This document shows, piece by piece, positions 22,134 through 33,443 of a stretch of DNA of 64,000 nucleotides. The notes beneath the pieces were generated by a model that saw nothing but the letters and a program-made list of their open reading frames with translations, searched no databases and was not told the origin of the DNA. The DNA is from Salinisphaera sp. T31B1 (GTDB lineage Bacteria > Pseudomonadota > Gammaproteobacteria > Nevskiales > Salinisphaeraceae): the NCBI RefSeq assembly GCF_040361275.1, contig NZ_APNH01000004.1, positions 310,001-374,000 of the forward strand. Reading direction: 5' to 3'. The position numbers and the translations under genes are program-made. How positions within the stretch are numbered: the stretch's first letter is position 1; every line of letters begins with the position of its first letter.

Positions 22134-23174
22134 ATGACCCAGATTCGTATTCTGCACCACGGCGTGTTCGCCTGCTTCGATGCCGGATTGACCGACGCCG
22201 ACGGCGCGCTGGCCAATGTCGAAGTCTCGGCGGTCGCCTGGGATGGACGCCATCTGGTGATGGCCAGCGACAAGGACGTTCCGGGCGACGATCGCTCGGC
22301 GGTGTTCGCCGTGGAGTGTGTGGACGGTCGGCCGGCGCCGGACACCCTGCATTTCTATAACGCGCCGCTGATCAGCGGCGCGCGCAAGTACGAGGACTTT
22401 GCGCTGACCGTTGCCGGCCACCATCTGGTGGCCACCACCGGCTTCGATCGTATCGACAACGCGTCGGCCGAGCTAGACCACTACAACCGACTGCTGGTAT
22501 GGCCGGTCGGCCAGCCTGACGCGGTTCGCCTGGTGGCTGATCGTACGGCCGATGGCGTTCGCAGTTCGGCCAACCTGCGTGCCGATCTCGAGACCGCGCT
22601 CGGCGCGCCGTACTACAAGGTCGAGGGCCTGGCCGCGATCCCGGCCGCCGATGGCGGCGATGACGAGCTGGCGTTCGGTATCCGTGAAGTCGGATGCGAT
22701 CACGAGCATTTCGACTATGTCTGTCGCGTAGTCGCCGCGCCGTATCGTATGGCGGACGACGAATTGGTGTTCACTGGCCCATTCCGCGTCATCTATGAAT
22801 TCGAGCCCGCGCGATGGACGGGCGTACGTTTCGATGTCGGCCTGTCCAGTCTGGAGTACGACCCGAAGCGCGGCCTGATCTATTTCCTGACGAGCTTCGA
22901 GGTAGAAGACGCACGGGGCGAGCAGCGTATCGGTGCTTATCTCTGGCGGATGACGCTGGCCGATTTCCATGCCGGCCTGGACCCGGAACTGGTGATGGCC
23001 GAAGACGGCAGCGTGTTCGAGTTCACCAACAAGGCTGAAGGCGTGGCGGTGCTCGATGACAACAGGCTGTTCGTGGTCTACGACCCCGATCGGGTGAAGG
23101 CGCTGGCCGACGAGCACCCCCGCGATCGCCGGGAGGCGCACGAGGCGCCATACACGCTGCTTGCCGTGGACTGA
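22134..23174 (+). CDS. uncharacterised protein, probable beta-propeller
   Basis: A 346-residue soluble protein without signal peptide or membrane segment. It is rich in short beta-strand repeats with Asp/Gly turns. Two segments, KVEGLAAIP near residue 164 and KAEGVAVLDDNRLFVVYDPDRV near 300, recall the EG(L/I/V)A blade signatures of esterase-like phytase or SdiA-regulated-type propellers. I cannot assign a reaction. It lies 39 bases after ubiA and 27 before bioA, all on one strand, so it may be co-transcribed with them. Confidence 0.65.
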   Translation: MTQIRILHHGVFACFDAGLTDADGALANVEVSAVAWDGRHLVMASDKDVPGDDRSAVFAVECVDGRPAPDTLHFYNAPLISGARKYEDFALTVAGHHLVATTGFDRIDNASAELDHYNRLLVWPVGQPDAVRLVADRTADGVRSSANLRADLETALGAPYYKVEGLAAIPAADGGDDELAFGIREVGCDHEHFDYVCRVVAAPYRMADDELVFTGPFRVIYEFEPARWTGVRFDVGLSSLEYDPKRGLIYFLTSFEVEDARGEQRIGAYLWRMTLADFHAGLDPELVMAEDGSVFEFTNKAEGVAVLDDNRLFVVYDPDRVKALADEHPRDRREAHEAPYTLLAVD

Positions 23175-23201
23175 ACGATTTCGCGACCAAGGCTGATTTC
23201 A

Positions 23202-24572
23202 ATGACGAACGACGAACTCATCGCACGTGATCTGCAGGTGGTGTGGCATCCCTGCACGCAGATGAAAGACACCGAAGCGCTTCCGCCCATCCCGATTCGC
23301 CGCGGCGAGGGCATCTGGCTCGAGGATTTCGATGGCAACCGTTATATCGATGCCGTGAGTTCCTGGTGGGTCAATATCTTCGGGCATGCCAACCCGGCGA
23401 TCAACGACCGTATCAAGAGCCAGCTCGATACCCTCGAACACGTCATGCTGGCCGGCTTCTCGCACGAGCCGGCGGTGGCGCTGGCCGAGCGGCTCGTTCA
23501 GGCTACCCCGGCCGGGCTGACGCGCGCCTTCTACGCCGACAATGGCTCGGCTGCCGTGGAAGTCGCGCTGAAGATGAGTTTTCATTACTGGCGCAATACG
23601 GGGCATGGCGAGAAGACCCGCTTCATCAATCTGTCGAACAGCTATCACGGCGAGACCTTGGGCGCCTTGGCTGTAGGCGATGTCGATCTTTACAAGAAAA
23701 CCTACGAGCCGCTTCTGCTCAAGCCGCTGACGGCTCGCTCGCCGGACTGCTACCACCGGGATGCGGGGGTGAGCTGGGAGGCACACAGCCGCGCCGTGTT
23801 TGCCGACATGGAGGCATTGCTGGCCGAGCATGCCCACGAAACCTGTGCGGTGATCGTGGAGCCGTTGCTGCAGTGCGCCGGCCATATGCGCATGTACCAT
23901 CCGGTGTATCTCGAACTGCTGCGCGAGGCCTGTACGCGCCACGGCGTCCATCTGATCGCCGACGAGATCGCGGTGGGTTTCGGTCGAACGGGTACGCTGT
24001 TCGCCTGCGAACAGGCAGGGCCTGAGGGCGAGCACCGCGGCATCACGCCGGACTTCATGTGTCTGTCCAAGGGCCTGACCGCGGGTTATCTGCCGTTGTC
24101 GATCACCATGACCACGGACGACATCTATGAGGCGTTCTACGACGATTACGCGAATCTGACGGCATTTCTGCACTCGCATTCCTATACCGGCAATCCGCTG
24201 GCCTGTGCCGCGGCGCTGGCGACGCTCGACGAATTCGAGCGTCGCGACCAGATCCATTCCAACCGGGCCCTGGCACGGGCGATGGGTGAATCGGTCGCAC
24301 CGTTGGCCGATCATCCGAACGTCGCCGAGGTCCGCCAGACCGGGATGGTGCTGGCCATCGAGATGGTCGCGGACAAAGCCACCCGGACACCGTTCGACTG
24401 GCGCGAACGACGCGGACTGGCTGTCTATCGATATGCCTTGAGCCAGGGCGCACTTCTGCGGCCGCTGGGCGACACGATCTACTTCATGCCGCCTTATGTG
24501 ATCACCCCCGATCAGATCGCGCATCTTGGCCGTGTGGCCGCCGAGGGCATCGAACGCGCCGTCTCGACTTGA
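23202..24572 (+). CDS. bioA: adenosylmethionine-8-amino-7-oxononanoate aminotransferase BioA
   Basis: A PLP enzyme of biotin synthesis that uses SAM as amino donor to make 7,8-diaminopelargonic acid. The 456-residue protein has VWHPCTQMKD at the N-terminus, SSWWVNIFGHANPAI, FYADNGSAAVEVALKMS, NSYHGETLGALAVGD, LIADEIAVGFGRTG and SKGLTAGYLPLS with the PLP lysine. It stands alone here, without bioB, bioF, bioC or bioD. A terminator hairpin follows. Confidence 0.96.
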   Translation: MTNDELIARDLQVVWHPCTQMKDTEALPPIPIRRGEGIWLEDFDGNRYIDAVSSWWVNIFGHANPAINDRIKSQLDTLEHVMLAGFSHEPAVALAERLVQATPAGLTRAFYADNGSAAVEVALKMSFHYWRNTGHGEKTRFINLSNSYHGETLGALAVGDVDLYKKTYEPLLLKPLTARSPDCYHRDAGVSWEAHSRAVFADMEALLAEHAHETCAVIVEPLLQCAGHMRMYHPVYLELLREACTRHGVHLIADEIAVGFGRTGTLFACEQAGPEGEHRGITPDFMCLSKGLTAGYLPLSITMTTDDIYEAFYDDYANLTAFLHSHSYTGNPLACAAALATLDEFERRDQIHSNRALARAMGESVAPLADHPNVAEVRQTGMVLAIEMVADKATRTPFDWRERRGLAVYRYALSQGALLRPLGDTIYFMPPYVITPDQIAHLGRVAAEGIERAVST

Positions 24573-24646
24573 AACGCCGTCGCTGCTAGCCTGAGAGCCA
24601 CGTTGCCGGCCGATATACAGGGCCGGCCCAACCGATTGTTCCCGGA

Positions 24647-24679
24647 AACGGTCGCCATCGAGGCGGCCGTTTTATTTTT
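24647..24679 (+). terminator. Rho-independent terminator after bioA
   Basis: A 10-bp stem AACGGTCGCC/GGCGGCCGTT (24647-24656 with 24662-24671; one G-U pair), with a 5-base loop and TTATTTTT after it. It marks the right end of the accessory segment just before greA. Confidence 0.8.
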
Positions 24680-24708
24680 GAGAACCGAATCCTTGCAGGG
24701 TGGATACG

Positions 24709-25191
24709 ATGGACAGAACACCGTTGACCCAGACCGGCGCTGACGCGCTGCGCGACGAACTCAAGAAGCTCAAGAAAGTCGAACGCCCGCGGATCGTGGC
24801 CGCGATCGAGGAAGCGCGCGCACACGGCGATCTGAAAGAGAACGCCGAATACCATGCGGCCAAGGAAGAGCAGGGTTTCAACGAAAGCCGTATCGCCGAG
24901 ATCGAGAGCAAGCTGGCTACCGCCCAGATCATCGACGTGGCCAGAGTCGGCGCGCAGGCCAATGGGCGAGTGGTGTTCGGGGCTACGGTCGACCTGGCCG
25001 ACGAGGACTCTGGCGACGAACTGACCTACAAGATCGTCGGCGAGGACGAGGCCGATATCAAGAATGGCATGCTCTCGTTCGCCTCGCCCATCGCACGGGC
25101 CCTGATCGGCAAGACCGAAGGCGACGTGGTCGATGTGGATGTGCCCAGCGGCAAGCGCACGCTCGAGATCGTCGAGGTGCGCTATATCTGA
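24709..25191 (+). CDS. greA: transcription elongation factor GreA
   Basis: Rescues backtracked RNA polymerase by stimulating transcript cleavage. The 160-residue protein has an N-terminal coiled coil with the acidic tip ([33 protein letters not shown] region) and a C-terminal FKBP-like domain ending [19 protein letters not shown]. The ATG at 24709, with AGGGTGG 5 bases upstream, fits better than GTG 24700. In Pseudomonas-type genomes it follows carB directly. Confidence 0.96.
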   Translation: MDRTPLTQTGADALRDELKKLKKVERPRIVAAIEEARAHGDLKENAEYHAAKEEQGFNESRIAEIESKLATAQIIDVARVGAQANGRVVFGATVDLADEDSGDELTYKIVGEDEADIKNGMLSFASPIARALIGKTEGDVVDVDVPSGKRTLEIVEVRYI

Positions 25192-25206
25192 GGTGCGCGG
25201 CGCGCC

Positions 25207-25527
25207 TTACCGTCGGCGTTTCGGCGCGGCCTTCTTCTCGGGCTTGTCGGCGTCCGGGTTGGGGCGATAAAGCGTGGCGGTACGGCCGATCTGTTGAACA
25301 CAGGCTGCGCCGAGGCTATCGCAGGCGGTGGCCACGTCGGCACGAACGCCTGCCTTGTCATCGGCCGCGAGCTTGATCTTGACCAATTCGTGATCGACCA
25401 GTGCGCGCTCGATCTCAGCGAGCACCGGCTCGCTGAGACCGGCCGCACCGGTCTGCACGATCGGCTTGAGGTGATGCGCCTGTTTTTTCAGGGCGCGGCG
25501 AGTATCCGCATCGAGCGATAGCGACAT
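25207..25527 (-). CDS. yhbY: YhbY-type ribosome assembly RNA-binding protein
   Basis: A CRM-domain protein associated with 50S subunit assembly. 106 residues, with KKQAHHLKPIVQTGAAGLSEPVLAEIERALVDHELVKIKL, the diagnostic CRM helix-strand block including the GxxG-like loop, and QQIGRTATLYRPN. A basic Lys/Pro/Arg tail ends the protein. The ATG at 25527 gives the normal family start. It is divergent from rlmE, the usual arrangement. Confidence 0.94.
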   Translation of the reverse strand: MSLSLDADTRRALKKQAHHLKPIVQTGAAGLSEPVLAEIERALVDHELVKIKLAADDKAGVRADVATACDSLGAACVQQIGRTATLYRPNPDADKPEKKAAPKRRR

Positions 25528-25578
25528 GTATAGATCGGCCTGGTCGTTGGGCTGGTAACGCGAGGCAGTATACGGCTC

Positions 25579-26196
25579 ATGAGCAAACGCAGCGACACAC
25601 GACGCTGGTTGGACAAGCATCGTAGCGACCCGTACGTGAAGGCCGCCCAGAAGGACAATTACCGGTCGCGAGCGGTTTACAAGCTCGCGGAAGTCGACGA
25701 ACGCGACCGACTGCTGGCCGGTAAGCGCTGCATCGTCGACCTGGGGGCCGCGCCCGGCGGCTGGAGCCAGTATTGCCGCCGCGCCCGGCCGACCGCGCGT
25801 ATCGTGGCCCTGGACCGCCTGCCCATGGATCCGATCGAGGGCGTGGAGTTCTTGCAGGGTGATTTCGCCGAACAGGCGGGTCTGGACGCGCTGGCGAAAG
25901 CACTGGGAGACGATCGCGTAGACCTTGTACTTTCCGACATGGCCCCCAATCTCACCGGAATCATGGTGGCCGACCAGGCCGGCGTGATGCAGCTGGCCGA
26001 ACTGGCGCTCGCGCTGTGCGATCAGGTGCTGGTCGGCGGCGGAGATCTCCTGATCAAGGTGTTCCAGGGCGAGGGATTCGACGAGTTGCTACGCGACATG
26101 CGGGGCCGATTCGGCAAGGTGGCGGTTCGCAAGCCCAAGGCTTCGCGGGATGCCAGCCGTGAAATGTATCTGCTGGGCAAGGGCTGGCGTACATGA
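25579..26196 (+). CDS. rlmE: 23S rRNA 2'-O-methyltransferase RlmE (FtsJ/RrmJ)
   Basis: Methylates U2552 of 23S rRNA (E. coli numbering). The 205-residue protein shows the catalytic Lys in the YRSRAVYKL segment, the SAM motif VDLGAAPGGWSQY, LSDMAPN with the catalytic Asp, and LLIKVFQGEGFD with the catalytic Lys. It begins 51 bases from the divergent yhbY and precedes ftsH, a conserved pairing that is heat-inducible in enteric bacteria. Confidence 0.96.
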   Translation: MSKRSDTRRWLDKHRSDPYVKAAQKDNYRSRAVYKLAEVDERDRLLAGKRCIVDLGAAPGGWSQYCRRARPTARIVALDRLPMDPIEGVEFLQGDFAEQAGLDALAKALGDDRVDLVLSDMAPNLTGIMVADQAGVMQLAELALALCDQVLVGGGDLLIKVFQGEGFDELLRDMRGRFGKVAVRKPKASRDASREMYLLGKGWRT

Positions 26197-26306
26197 CCGA
26201 TGCATGATGCACCGCGGGCCGGGCCCCGGTTTGTTTATACTGTGACGAACAAGACACGCACGAAGTATTCACACGACCGCACGTGCCGCGGTCGAGGACG
26301 ACGATC

Positions 26307-28280
<1,974 letters not shown>

Positions 28281-28299
28281 CGCACCGCACTATGGACAG

Positions 28300-28331
28300 G
28301 GCCGGCAGCCTGGGCTGTCGGCCTTTTTTTT
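28300..28331 (+). terminator. Rho-independent terminator after ftsH
   Basis: The stem GGCCGGCAGC/GCTGTCGGCC (28300-28309 with 28314-28323; one G-U pair), with a 4-base loop, is followed by eight T. folP begins 22 bases later, so folP and glmM need read-through or an overlapping promoter. Confidence 0.85.
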
Positions 28332-28352
28332 GCACGTTCGGAGCTGCCACGC

Positions 28353-29237
28353 ATGATCGTCAGCAACCCGCCGACCGCGTCGACGCCCGTGTTCGGGTCG
28401 GCGCGACGCGTCTGTGATCTGTCCCGTCCCGTGGTCATGGGCATCGTCAATGTCACGCCGGATTCGTTTTCCGATGGCGGGGCGTATGTCGATACTGCGG
28501 CCGCGGTCGCGCACGCCCTGGCGTTGATCGACCAGGGCGCGGCCATCGTGGATATCGGCGGTGAATCGACCCGGCCGGGCGCTGAGCCGGTCGACGAGGA
28601 GGTCGAATGCGCGCGCGTGGTGCCGGTGATCGAGGCATTGCGCCGACAAAGCGATGTGTTCATTTCCGTGGACACGCTCAAGCCGGGTGTGATGCGTGCG
28701 GCCTGCATGGCTGGCGCGGACATGGTCAACGACGTGAATGCTCTACAGGCGCCCGGCGCGATCGATGCGGTGCGCGAGACCGGCGCGGCGGCGTGTCTGA
28801 TGCATATGCAGGGTCAGCCGCGCACCATGCAGCAGGCGCCCGTCTACGGCGACGTGGTGGGCGAGGTGGCAGGGTTTCTGCGTCAGCGCGTGGCCAGCTG
28901 TTTCGAAGCCGGCATTGCACGCGAGCGGCTGTGTATCGATCCCGGTTTCGGCTTCGGCAAGACGTTGGACCATAATCTGGCACTGCTTCGCGAACTGGAT
29001 CGGTTCACTCACGGCGACCGCCCGGTGTTGGTCGGGGTGTCGCGCAAGTCGATGTTCGCCCGTCTGCTCGATACCCCGTCGATGGACGCCCGTATTCACG
29101 CCAGTGTCGCCGCGGCATTTTGGGCAGCGACGCGCCAGGCGCGTATTATTCGCTGCCACGACGTGGCGCCGACCGTGCAGGTGCTCAGGCTGGCGCAGGC
29201 GCTCGGACCACACGAAACGTTCAGAACAGGACAATAA
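28353..29237 (+). CDS. folP: dihydropteroate synthase FolP
   Basis: Condenses 4-aminobenzoate with dihydropterin pyrophosphate in folate synthesis; the sulfonamide target. The TIM-barrel protein of 294 residues has both family signatures, [16 protein letters not shown] and [11 protein letters not shown], as well as [28 protein letters not shown] and VGVSRKS. One base separates its stop from the glmM start codon. Confidence 0.97.
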   Translation: MIVSNPPTASTPVFGSARRVCDLSRPVVMGIVNVTPDSFSDGGAYVDTAAAVAHALALIDQGAAIVDIGGESTRPGAEPVDEEVECARVVPVIEALRRQSDVFISVDTLKPGVMRAACMAGADMVNDVNALQAPGAIDAVRETGAAACLMHMQGQPRTMQQAPVYGDVVGEVAGFLRQRVASCFEAGIARERLCIDPGFGFGKTLDHNLALLRELDRFTHGDRPVLVGVSRKSMFARLLDTPSMDARIHASVAAAFWAATRQARIIRCHDVAPTVQVLRLAQALGPHETFRTGQ

Positions 29238-29238
29238 G

Positions 29239-30627
29239 TTGGCGCAACGTTATTTCGGGACCGATGGCATCAGGGGCGAGGTCGGCCAGGCGCCGATGAC
29301 GCCCGATTTCGCGCTCAAGCTTGGCTGGGCCGCCGGCCGCGTGCTTGCGCGCAGGCGCGGCGAACGCGGCGTGCCAGACACCGCGCGCGAGCGTCCACAG
29401 GTGCTTATCGGTAAGGACACCCGCTTGTCAGGCTACATGTTCGAGTCCGCCCTGGAAGCCGGGTTTGCCGCGGCTGGCGTCGATGTGTTGCTGGTCGGCC
29501 CGATGCCGACGCCGGCGGTGGCCTATCTGGCCCGAACATTCCGGGCCGCCGCGGGCGTGGTGATCAGTGCCTCCCATAATCCATACCATGACAACGGCGT
29601 GAAATTCTTCTCGCATTTCGGCCAGAAGCTGGACGATGCGTTGGAGGCCGAGATCGAAGCGCAACTCGATCGGCCGTTGGAATGCGTGGCCTCCGATCAG
29701 CTCGGGCGCGCGCGGCGTGTGGAGAGTGCGCCGGGGCGATATGTCGAGTTCTGCAAATCCACGGCGCGCTTCGAGAACGGGGGGCTGTCCGGCTTCAAGA
29801 TCGTGCTCGACTGCGCGCACGGCGCGACCTACCACGTGGCACCCGACGTCTTCCGCGAGCTGGGTGCGTCGGTCGAGGTGATCGGCGATCGTCCGGATGG
29901 GCTGAATATCAACCGCGACGTGGGTTCCACGCATCCGCGCGGACTGGTCGAGGCCGTCCGTGCCGGCGGTGCCGATGTCGGCATCGCGCTCGACGGCGAC
30001 GGCGATCGCTGCATCATGGTCGACCATGAGGGCAGTATCGTCGACGGCGATCAGATTCTTTATGTCATTGCCAATGCGCGTCGCGCAGGCGGCGATCTCG
30101 CCGGGCCCGTGGTCGGCACGCTGATGAGCAATCTCGGACTGGAGCTGGCGTTCCGCAAGGACGGCGTCGACTTCGAGCGTGCCAAGGTCGGCGATCGCTA
30201 TGTGTTCGAACGCCTCAAAGCGCGCGGCGGGATCGTTGGCGGCGAGTCCTCGGGGCATGTGTTGTGTCTCGACCGGGCCACCACCGGAGATGGTATCGTC
30301 ACCGCGCTCCAGGTTCTGGCGGCAATGGTCGCGAGCGGGCAGAGCCTCGAACGACTGATAGCGCCCGTCGACAAATGTCCACAAACGCTCATCAACGTGC
30401 GTATCGGGCGGGGCACGGCCGATACGGTCATGGCCGATCCCCGGGTGGATGCATCGATACGTGATGTCGAACACACCCTCGGCGAGGCGGGTCGGGTATT
30501 ATTGCGCCCCTCGGGCACCGAGCCGCTGCTGCGGGTCATGGTCGAAGGGCTCGACGGATTGGCCGTTGAAGAGTGCGCGAATCGCCTCGCAGATACCGTT
30601 CGGCAGGTGGTTGGACACGGCGCGTAG
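29239..30627 (+). CDS. glmM: phosphoglucosamine mutase GlmM
   Basis: Interconverts glucosamine-6-P and glucosamine-1-P for peptidoglycan and LPS. The 462-residue protein begins (TTG)[12 protein letters not shown]. The catalytic Ser112 lies in [11 protein letters not shown]; the metal loop is DGDGDRC; sugar-binding GGESSGH; phosphate-binding [16 protein letters not shown] precedes the TTG by 7 bases and no other start preserves the conserved N-terminus. It is slightly longer than the E. coli enzyme because of an Arg-rich insertion near residues 35-50. Confidence 0.96.
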   Translation: MAQRYFGTDGIRGEVGQAPMTPDFALKLGWAAGRVLARRRGERGVPDTARERPQVLIGKDTRLSGYMFESALEAGFAAAGVDVLLVGPMPTPAVAYLARTFRAAAGVVISASHNPYHDNGVKFFSHFGQKLDDALEAEIEAQLDRPLECVASDQLGRARRVESAPGRYVEFCKSTARFENGGLSGFKIVLDCAHGATYHVAPDVFRELGASVEVIGDRPDGLNINRDVGSTHPRGLVEAVRAGGADVGIALDGDGDRCIMVDHEGSIVDGDQILYVIANARRAGGDLAGPVVGTLMSNLGLELAFRKDGVDFERAKVGDRYVFERLKARGGIVGGESSGHVLCLDRATTGDGIVTALQVLAAMVASGQSLERLIAPVDKCPQTLINVRIGRGTADTVMADPRVDASIRDVEHTLGEAGRVLLRPSGTEPLLRVMVEGLDGLAVEECANRLADTVRQVVGHGA

Positions 30628-30669
30628 GCGCTGGACGCAGCGGTAAACGAACAGGCAAGGGAACAGCAT

Positions 30670-31425
30670 ATGACGCGCAGGATGATGGTCGCCGGCAACT
30701 GGAAGATGAACGGCAGCGCTGCTGCGGTGGATCGTTTTGCCGAAGAGATATCGACAGCGGTCGACGGGCTGGCCGCGCAGCTGCTGATCTGCCCGCCGGC
30801 GGTCTATATCGAGCGTCTCGGCCGTCAGGTGTCGGGCGTCGCAGTGGCCGTGGGTGCGCAGAATGTGGCGGCCGAGCGTGAGCCCGGTGCGTTCACGGGC
30901 GAGACCAGTGGCGAGATGGTAGTCGACGCGGGCGCGACCTACGCGATCGTCGGCCACTCCGAGCGCCGCGCGCTGTACGGGGAAACCGACCAGGTCGTGG
31001 CCACGAAAGCCAATGCGGCCGCTGCTGCGGGCCTGGTGCCGATCATCTGTGTGGGTGAGACGCTCGAGCAGCGCGAGGCAGGGCAGGCCGAGGCCGTGCT
31101 GGCTGCTCAGCTCGATGCTTTGTTCGATCACGCCGATCAGGACACCTTGTCGATAGCCGTGATCGCTTACGAACCAATTTGGGCAATCGGTACGGGTCAT
31201 TCAGCCACGCCGGATCAGGCGCAGGAAATTCATGCGTTTATCCGGTCACACATCCGAGACAGGAATGCTACAATGGCGGAATCGGTTCAGCTGCTTTACG
31301 GCGGTAGCGTGAAGCCCGATAATGCCGCGGCGCTTTTTGCCGGGGCAGATGTCGACGGGGCACTCGTCGGCGGCGCTTCGCTCAAGGCCGATTCATTTTT
31401 GGACATCGCCCGCGCGGCCGGTTAG
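30670..31425 (+). CDS. tpiA: triosephosphate isomerase
   Basis: Interconverts dihydroxyacetone phosphate and glyceraldehyde-3-phosphate. The 251-residue barrel has the catalytic Lys in AGNWKMNGS, His in IVGHSERR and Glu in [13 protein letters not shown], plus the phosphate loop [12 protein letters not shown]. The position between glmM and secG is conserved in gammaproteobacteria. Confidence 0.98.
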   Translation: MTRRMMVAGNWKMNGSAAAVDRFAEEISTAVDGLAAQLLICPPAVYIERLGRQVSGVAVAVGAQNVAAEREPGAFTGETSGEMVVDAGATYAIVGHSERRALYGETDQVVATKANAAAAAGLVPIICVGETLEQREAGQAEAVLAAQLDALFDHADQDTLSIAVIAYEPIWAIGTGHSATPDQAQEIHAFIRSHIRDRNATMAESVQLLYGGSVKPDNAAALFAGADVDGALVGGASLKADSFLDIARAAG

Positions 31426-31451
31426 GCTCGCGGTCGATTTAAGGCCCTAGT

Positions 31452-31949
31452 ATGGTTTATACAATTCTGGTCATCGTCCAGGTCGTCATTGCGCTCGGCT
31501 TGATCGGGCTGATTCTCGTTCAGCACGGCAAGGGTGCTGATGCGGGTGCGGCTTTCGGTAGCGGTGCATCGGGTACGGTTTTTGGCGCCAAGGGGTCGGC
31601 GAACTTCATGACGCGGGCGACCGCGGCATTGGCGACCGTGTTCTTTGCGATCAGTCTTACGCTGGCGTATCTGATCAATGGCGTGAGTACGCCGACCGGC
31701 AGCGTGACCGACCAGATGAACCAGGAGGCGCCGGGTTCGTCGCTGCTTTCCGACAGCGATAACAACGGCGTGCCTGGTGACGAACAGATTACCGGCGAGC
31801 AGCGCGCTCAGAACAGCGAGCGACGCGCTGCTGCCGAGAATGCTCAGGACAACGGTCAGGCCGGCGGCGACTCGGCCGGCTCGCAATCAACTGGTGGCAC
31901 GGGCGACGACGCCGGTGCTTCCGAACCCGGTGCGCAGATCCCAGACTAG
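31452..31949 (+). CDS. secG: preprotein translocase subunit SecG
   Basis: A non-essential partner of SecYE in export. Two membrane helices (about residues 3-22 and 52-72) flank the conserved cytoplasmic loop LIGLILVQHGKGADAGAAFGSGASGTVFG. The remaining half, from about residue 80 to 165, is an acidic, Gly/Gln/Asn/Ser-rich hydrophilic tail longer than in the roughly 110-residue E. coli protein. The tRNA-Leu gene begins 19 bases after the stop. Confidence 0.95.
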   Translation: MVYTILVIVQVVIALGLIGLILVQHGKGADAGAAFGSGASGTVFGAKGSANFMTRATAALATVFFAISLTLAYLINGVSTPTGSVTDQMNQEAPGSSLLSDSDNNGVPGDEQITGEQRAQNSERRAAAENAQDNGQAGGDSAGSQSTGGTGDDAGASEPGAQIPD

Positions 31950-31968
31950 GGGCGCCCGGGCAAGTCAT

Positions 31969-32053
31969 GCCGACGTGGTGGAATTGGTAGACACGCTATC
32001 TTGAGGGGGTAGTGGCGAAAGCTGTGCCGGTTCGAGTCCGGCCGTCGGCACCA
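31969..32053 (+). tRNA. leuU: tRNA-Leu (anticodon GAG)
   Basis: An 85-base class II tRNA with a full cloverleaf: acceptor GCCGACG/CGTCGGC, anticodon stem CTATC/GGTAG with loop TTGAGGG (anticodon 32003-32005), a short variable stem, T arm GCCGG-TTCGAGT-CCGGC, encoded A73 and CCA. It reads CUC/CUU codons. Position and anticodon correspond to E. coli leuU downstream of secG. There are 19 bases to secG and 33 to nqrA, without terminator or promoter signals, so it appears embedded in a protein-coding transcript. Confidence 0.97.
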
Positions 32054-32086
32054 TACAATCGGGGTAAGAGGCACGCCAGCGGCGAA

Positions 32087-33442
32087 ATGCAAGTCACGAT
32101 ACGCAAAGGGCTTGATCTGCCCATCGAAGGTGCGCCGAACCAGATCATCGAAGATGCGGCGCCGGTTACTCGGGCTGCCGTCGTCGGTCTGGATTACCAT
32201 GGGATGAAGCCCACCATGCTGATCGCCGAGGGTGATCAGGTGGCGCTGGGTCAGCCGCTTTTCGAAGACAAGAAAACGCCGGGCGTGTTCTACACCGCGC
32301 CAGCTGGCGGCGAGGTTGTCGCGATCAATCGTGGCGCCAAACGTGTCCTGCAGTCGATCGTTATTCGTGTCGCCGGTGACGAGCTCGACGGTCAGCGTAC
32401 GTTCGAATCGCATGCCAGTGATTCGCTGAGCGGACTGTCGTCCGCGACCATCGAGAAGACGCTGCTTGATTCCGGTCAGTGGACCGCGCTTCGGACGCGT
32501 CCCTTCTCCAAGGTTCCTGCGCCGGGCACTCGGCCCCACGCAATATTCGTTACCGCCATGGACAGCAATCCGCTGGCCGCGGACCCTTCCGTTGTTATCA
32601 ACGAGCGCCGCGAAGCGTTCGTCGACGGCCTGCAGGTGCTGGCGCGTCTGACCGACGGGCCGGTGTATGTCTGCAAGGCGCCGGGCGCCGATATCCCGAG
32701 TGCCGCGGGCGATCGTTTCGTGGTGGCAGAGTTTGGCGGCAAGCACCCGGCCGGTCTCGTGGGTACGCATATCCATCATCTGCACCCGGTCAGCGTGGAT
32801 GCGCCGGTATGGCATATCGGCTACCAGGATGTAATGGCGTACGGCCATCTGATGACGACCGGTCGGATCGATGTCCAGCGCGTGATCGCACTGTGCGGGC
32901 CGGCGGCTGCGAATCCGCGACTGCTTCGTACGCGTATGGGTGCGAGTACGGACGAATTGCTCAACGGTGAGGTCGAAGGGCCCGAAGTGCGCGCGATTTC
33001 CGGTTCGGTTCTGTCAGGACGGCGGGCAGCAGAGTGGGGCTCGTATCTGAGCCGCTACGATACGCAGCTCACCCTGTTGCCGGAAAGCCGGGAAAGGCCG
33101 TTCATGGGCTGGCTGATGCCGGGCCGTGACCGGTTCTCGAAGATCAACGTCTTCGTGTCGAGCCTGCTCAAACCGTCGCGGTATCGGTTCAATACCTCGC
33201 AGAACGGCAGTGCTCGCGCAATGGTGCCGATCGGTAACTACGAGGAAGTAATGCCGCTCGATATCCTGCCGACCCAGTTGCTGCGCGCGTTGCTCGTGCG
33301 GGATACCGATACAGCCCAGGCGCTGGGGGCAACAGAGCTCGACGAAGAGGATGTCGCGCTGCTGTCGTTCGTCGATGTGGCGAAATACGATTTCGGCCCG
33401 CACCTGCGTGCGACGCTCGAGATCATCGAACGCGAAGGTTGA
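32087..33442 (+). CDS. nqrA: Na+-translocating NADH:quinone reductase subunit A
   Basis: The peripheral subunit of Na+-NQR, the respiratory sodium pump of marine and halophilic bacteria. The 451-residue protein starts MQVTIRKGLDLPIEGAP and shows DYHGMKPTMLIAEGD, ALGQPLFEDKKTPGV and YTAPAGGEVVAINRGAKRV, all typical. The ATG at 32087 is chosen; the longer frame would run into the tRNA gene. It is first of six adjacent nqr genes. Confidence 0.97.
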   Translation: MQVTIRKGLDLPIEGAPNQIIEDAAPVTRAAVVGLDYHGMKPTMLIAEGDQVALGQPLFEDKKTPGVFYTAPAGGEVVAINRGAKRVLQSIVIRVAGDELDGQRTFESHASDSLSGLSSATIEKTLLDSGQWTALRTRPFSKVPAPGTRPHAIFVTAMDSNPLAADPSVVINERREAFVDGLQVLARLTDGPVYVCKAPGADIPSAAGDRFVVAEFGGKHPAGLVGTHIHHLHPVSVDAPVWHIGYQDVMAYGHLMTTGRIDVQRVIALCGPAAANPRLLRTRMGASTDELLNGEVEGPEVRAISGSVLSGRRAAEWGSYLSRYDTQLTLLPESRERPFMGWLMPGRDRFSKINVFVSSLLKPSRYRFNTSQNGSARAMVPIGNYEEVMPLDILPTQLLRALLVRDTDTAQALGATELDEEDVALLSFVDVAKYDFGPHLRATLEIIEREG

Positions 33443-33443
33443 T

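Noticed and set aside
13799-24708. Recent mobile island carrying ectABC
   Set aside because: No transposase, integrase, flanking repeat or composition shift was visible. The genes are ordinary housekeeping or stress functions.
26213-26241. sigma-70 or sigma-32 promoter for ftsH
   Set aside because: TATACT is present at 26236 but no matching -35 or heat-shock element could be found, so it was not listed as a feature.
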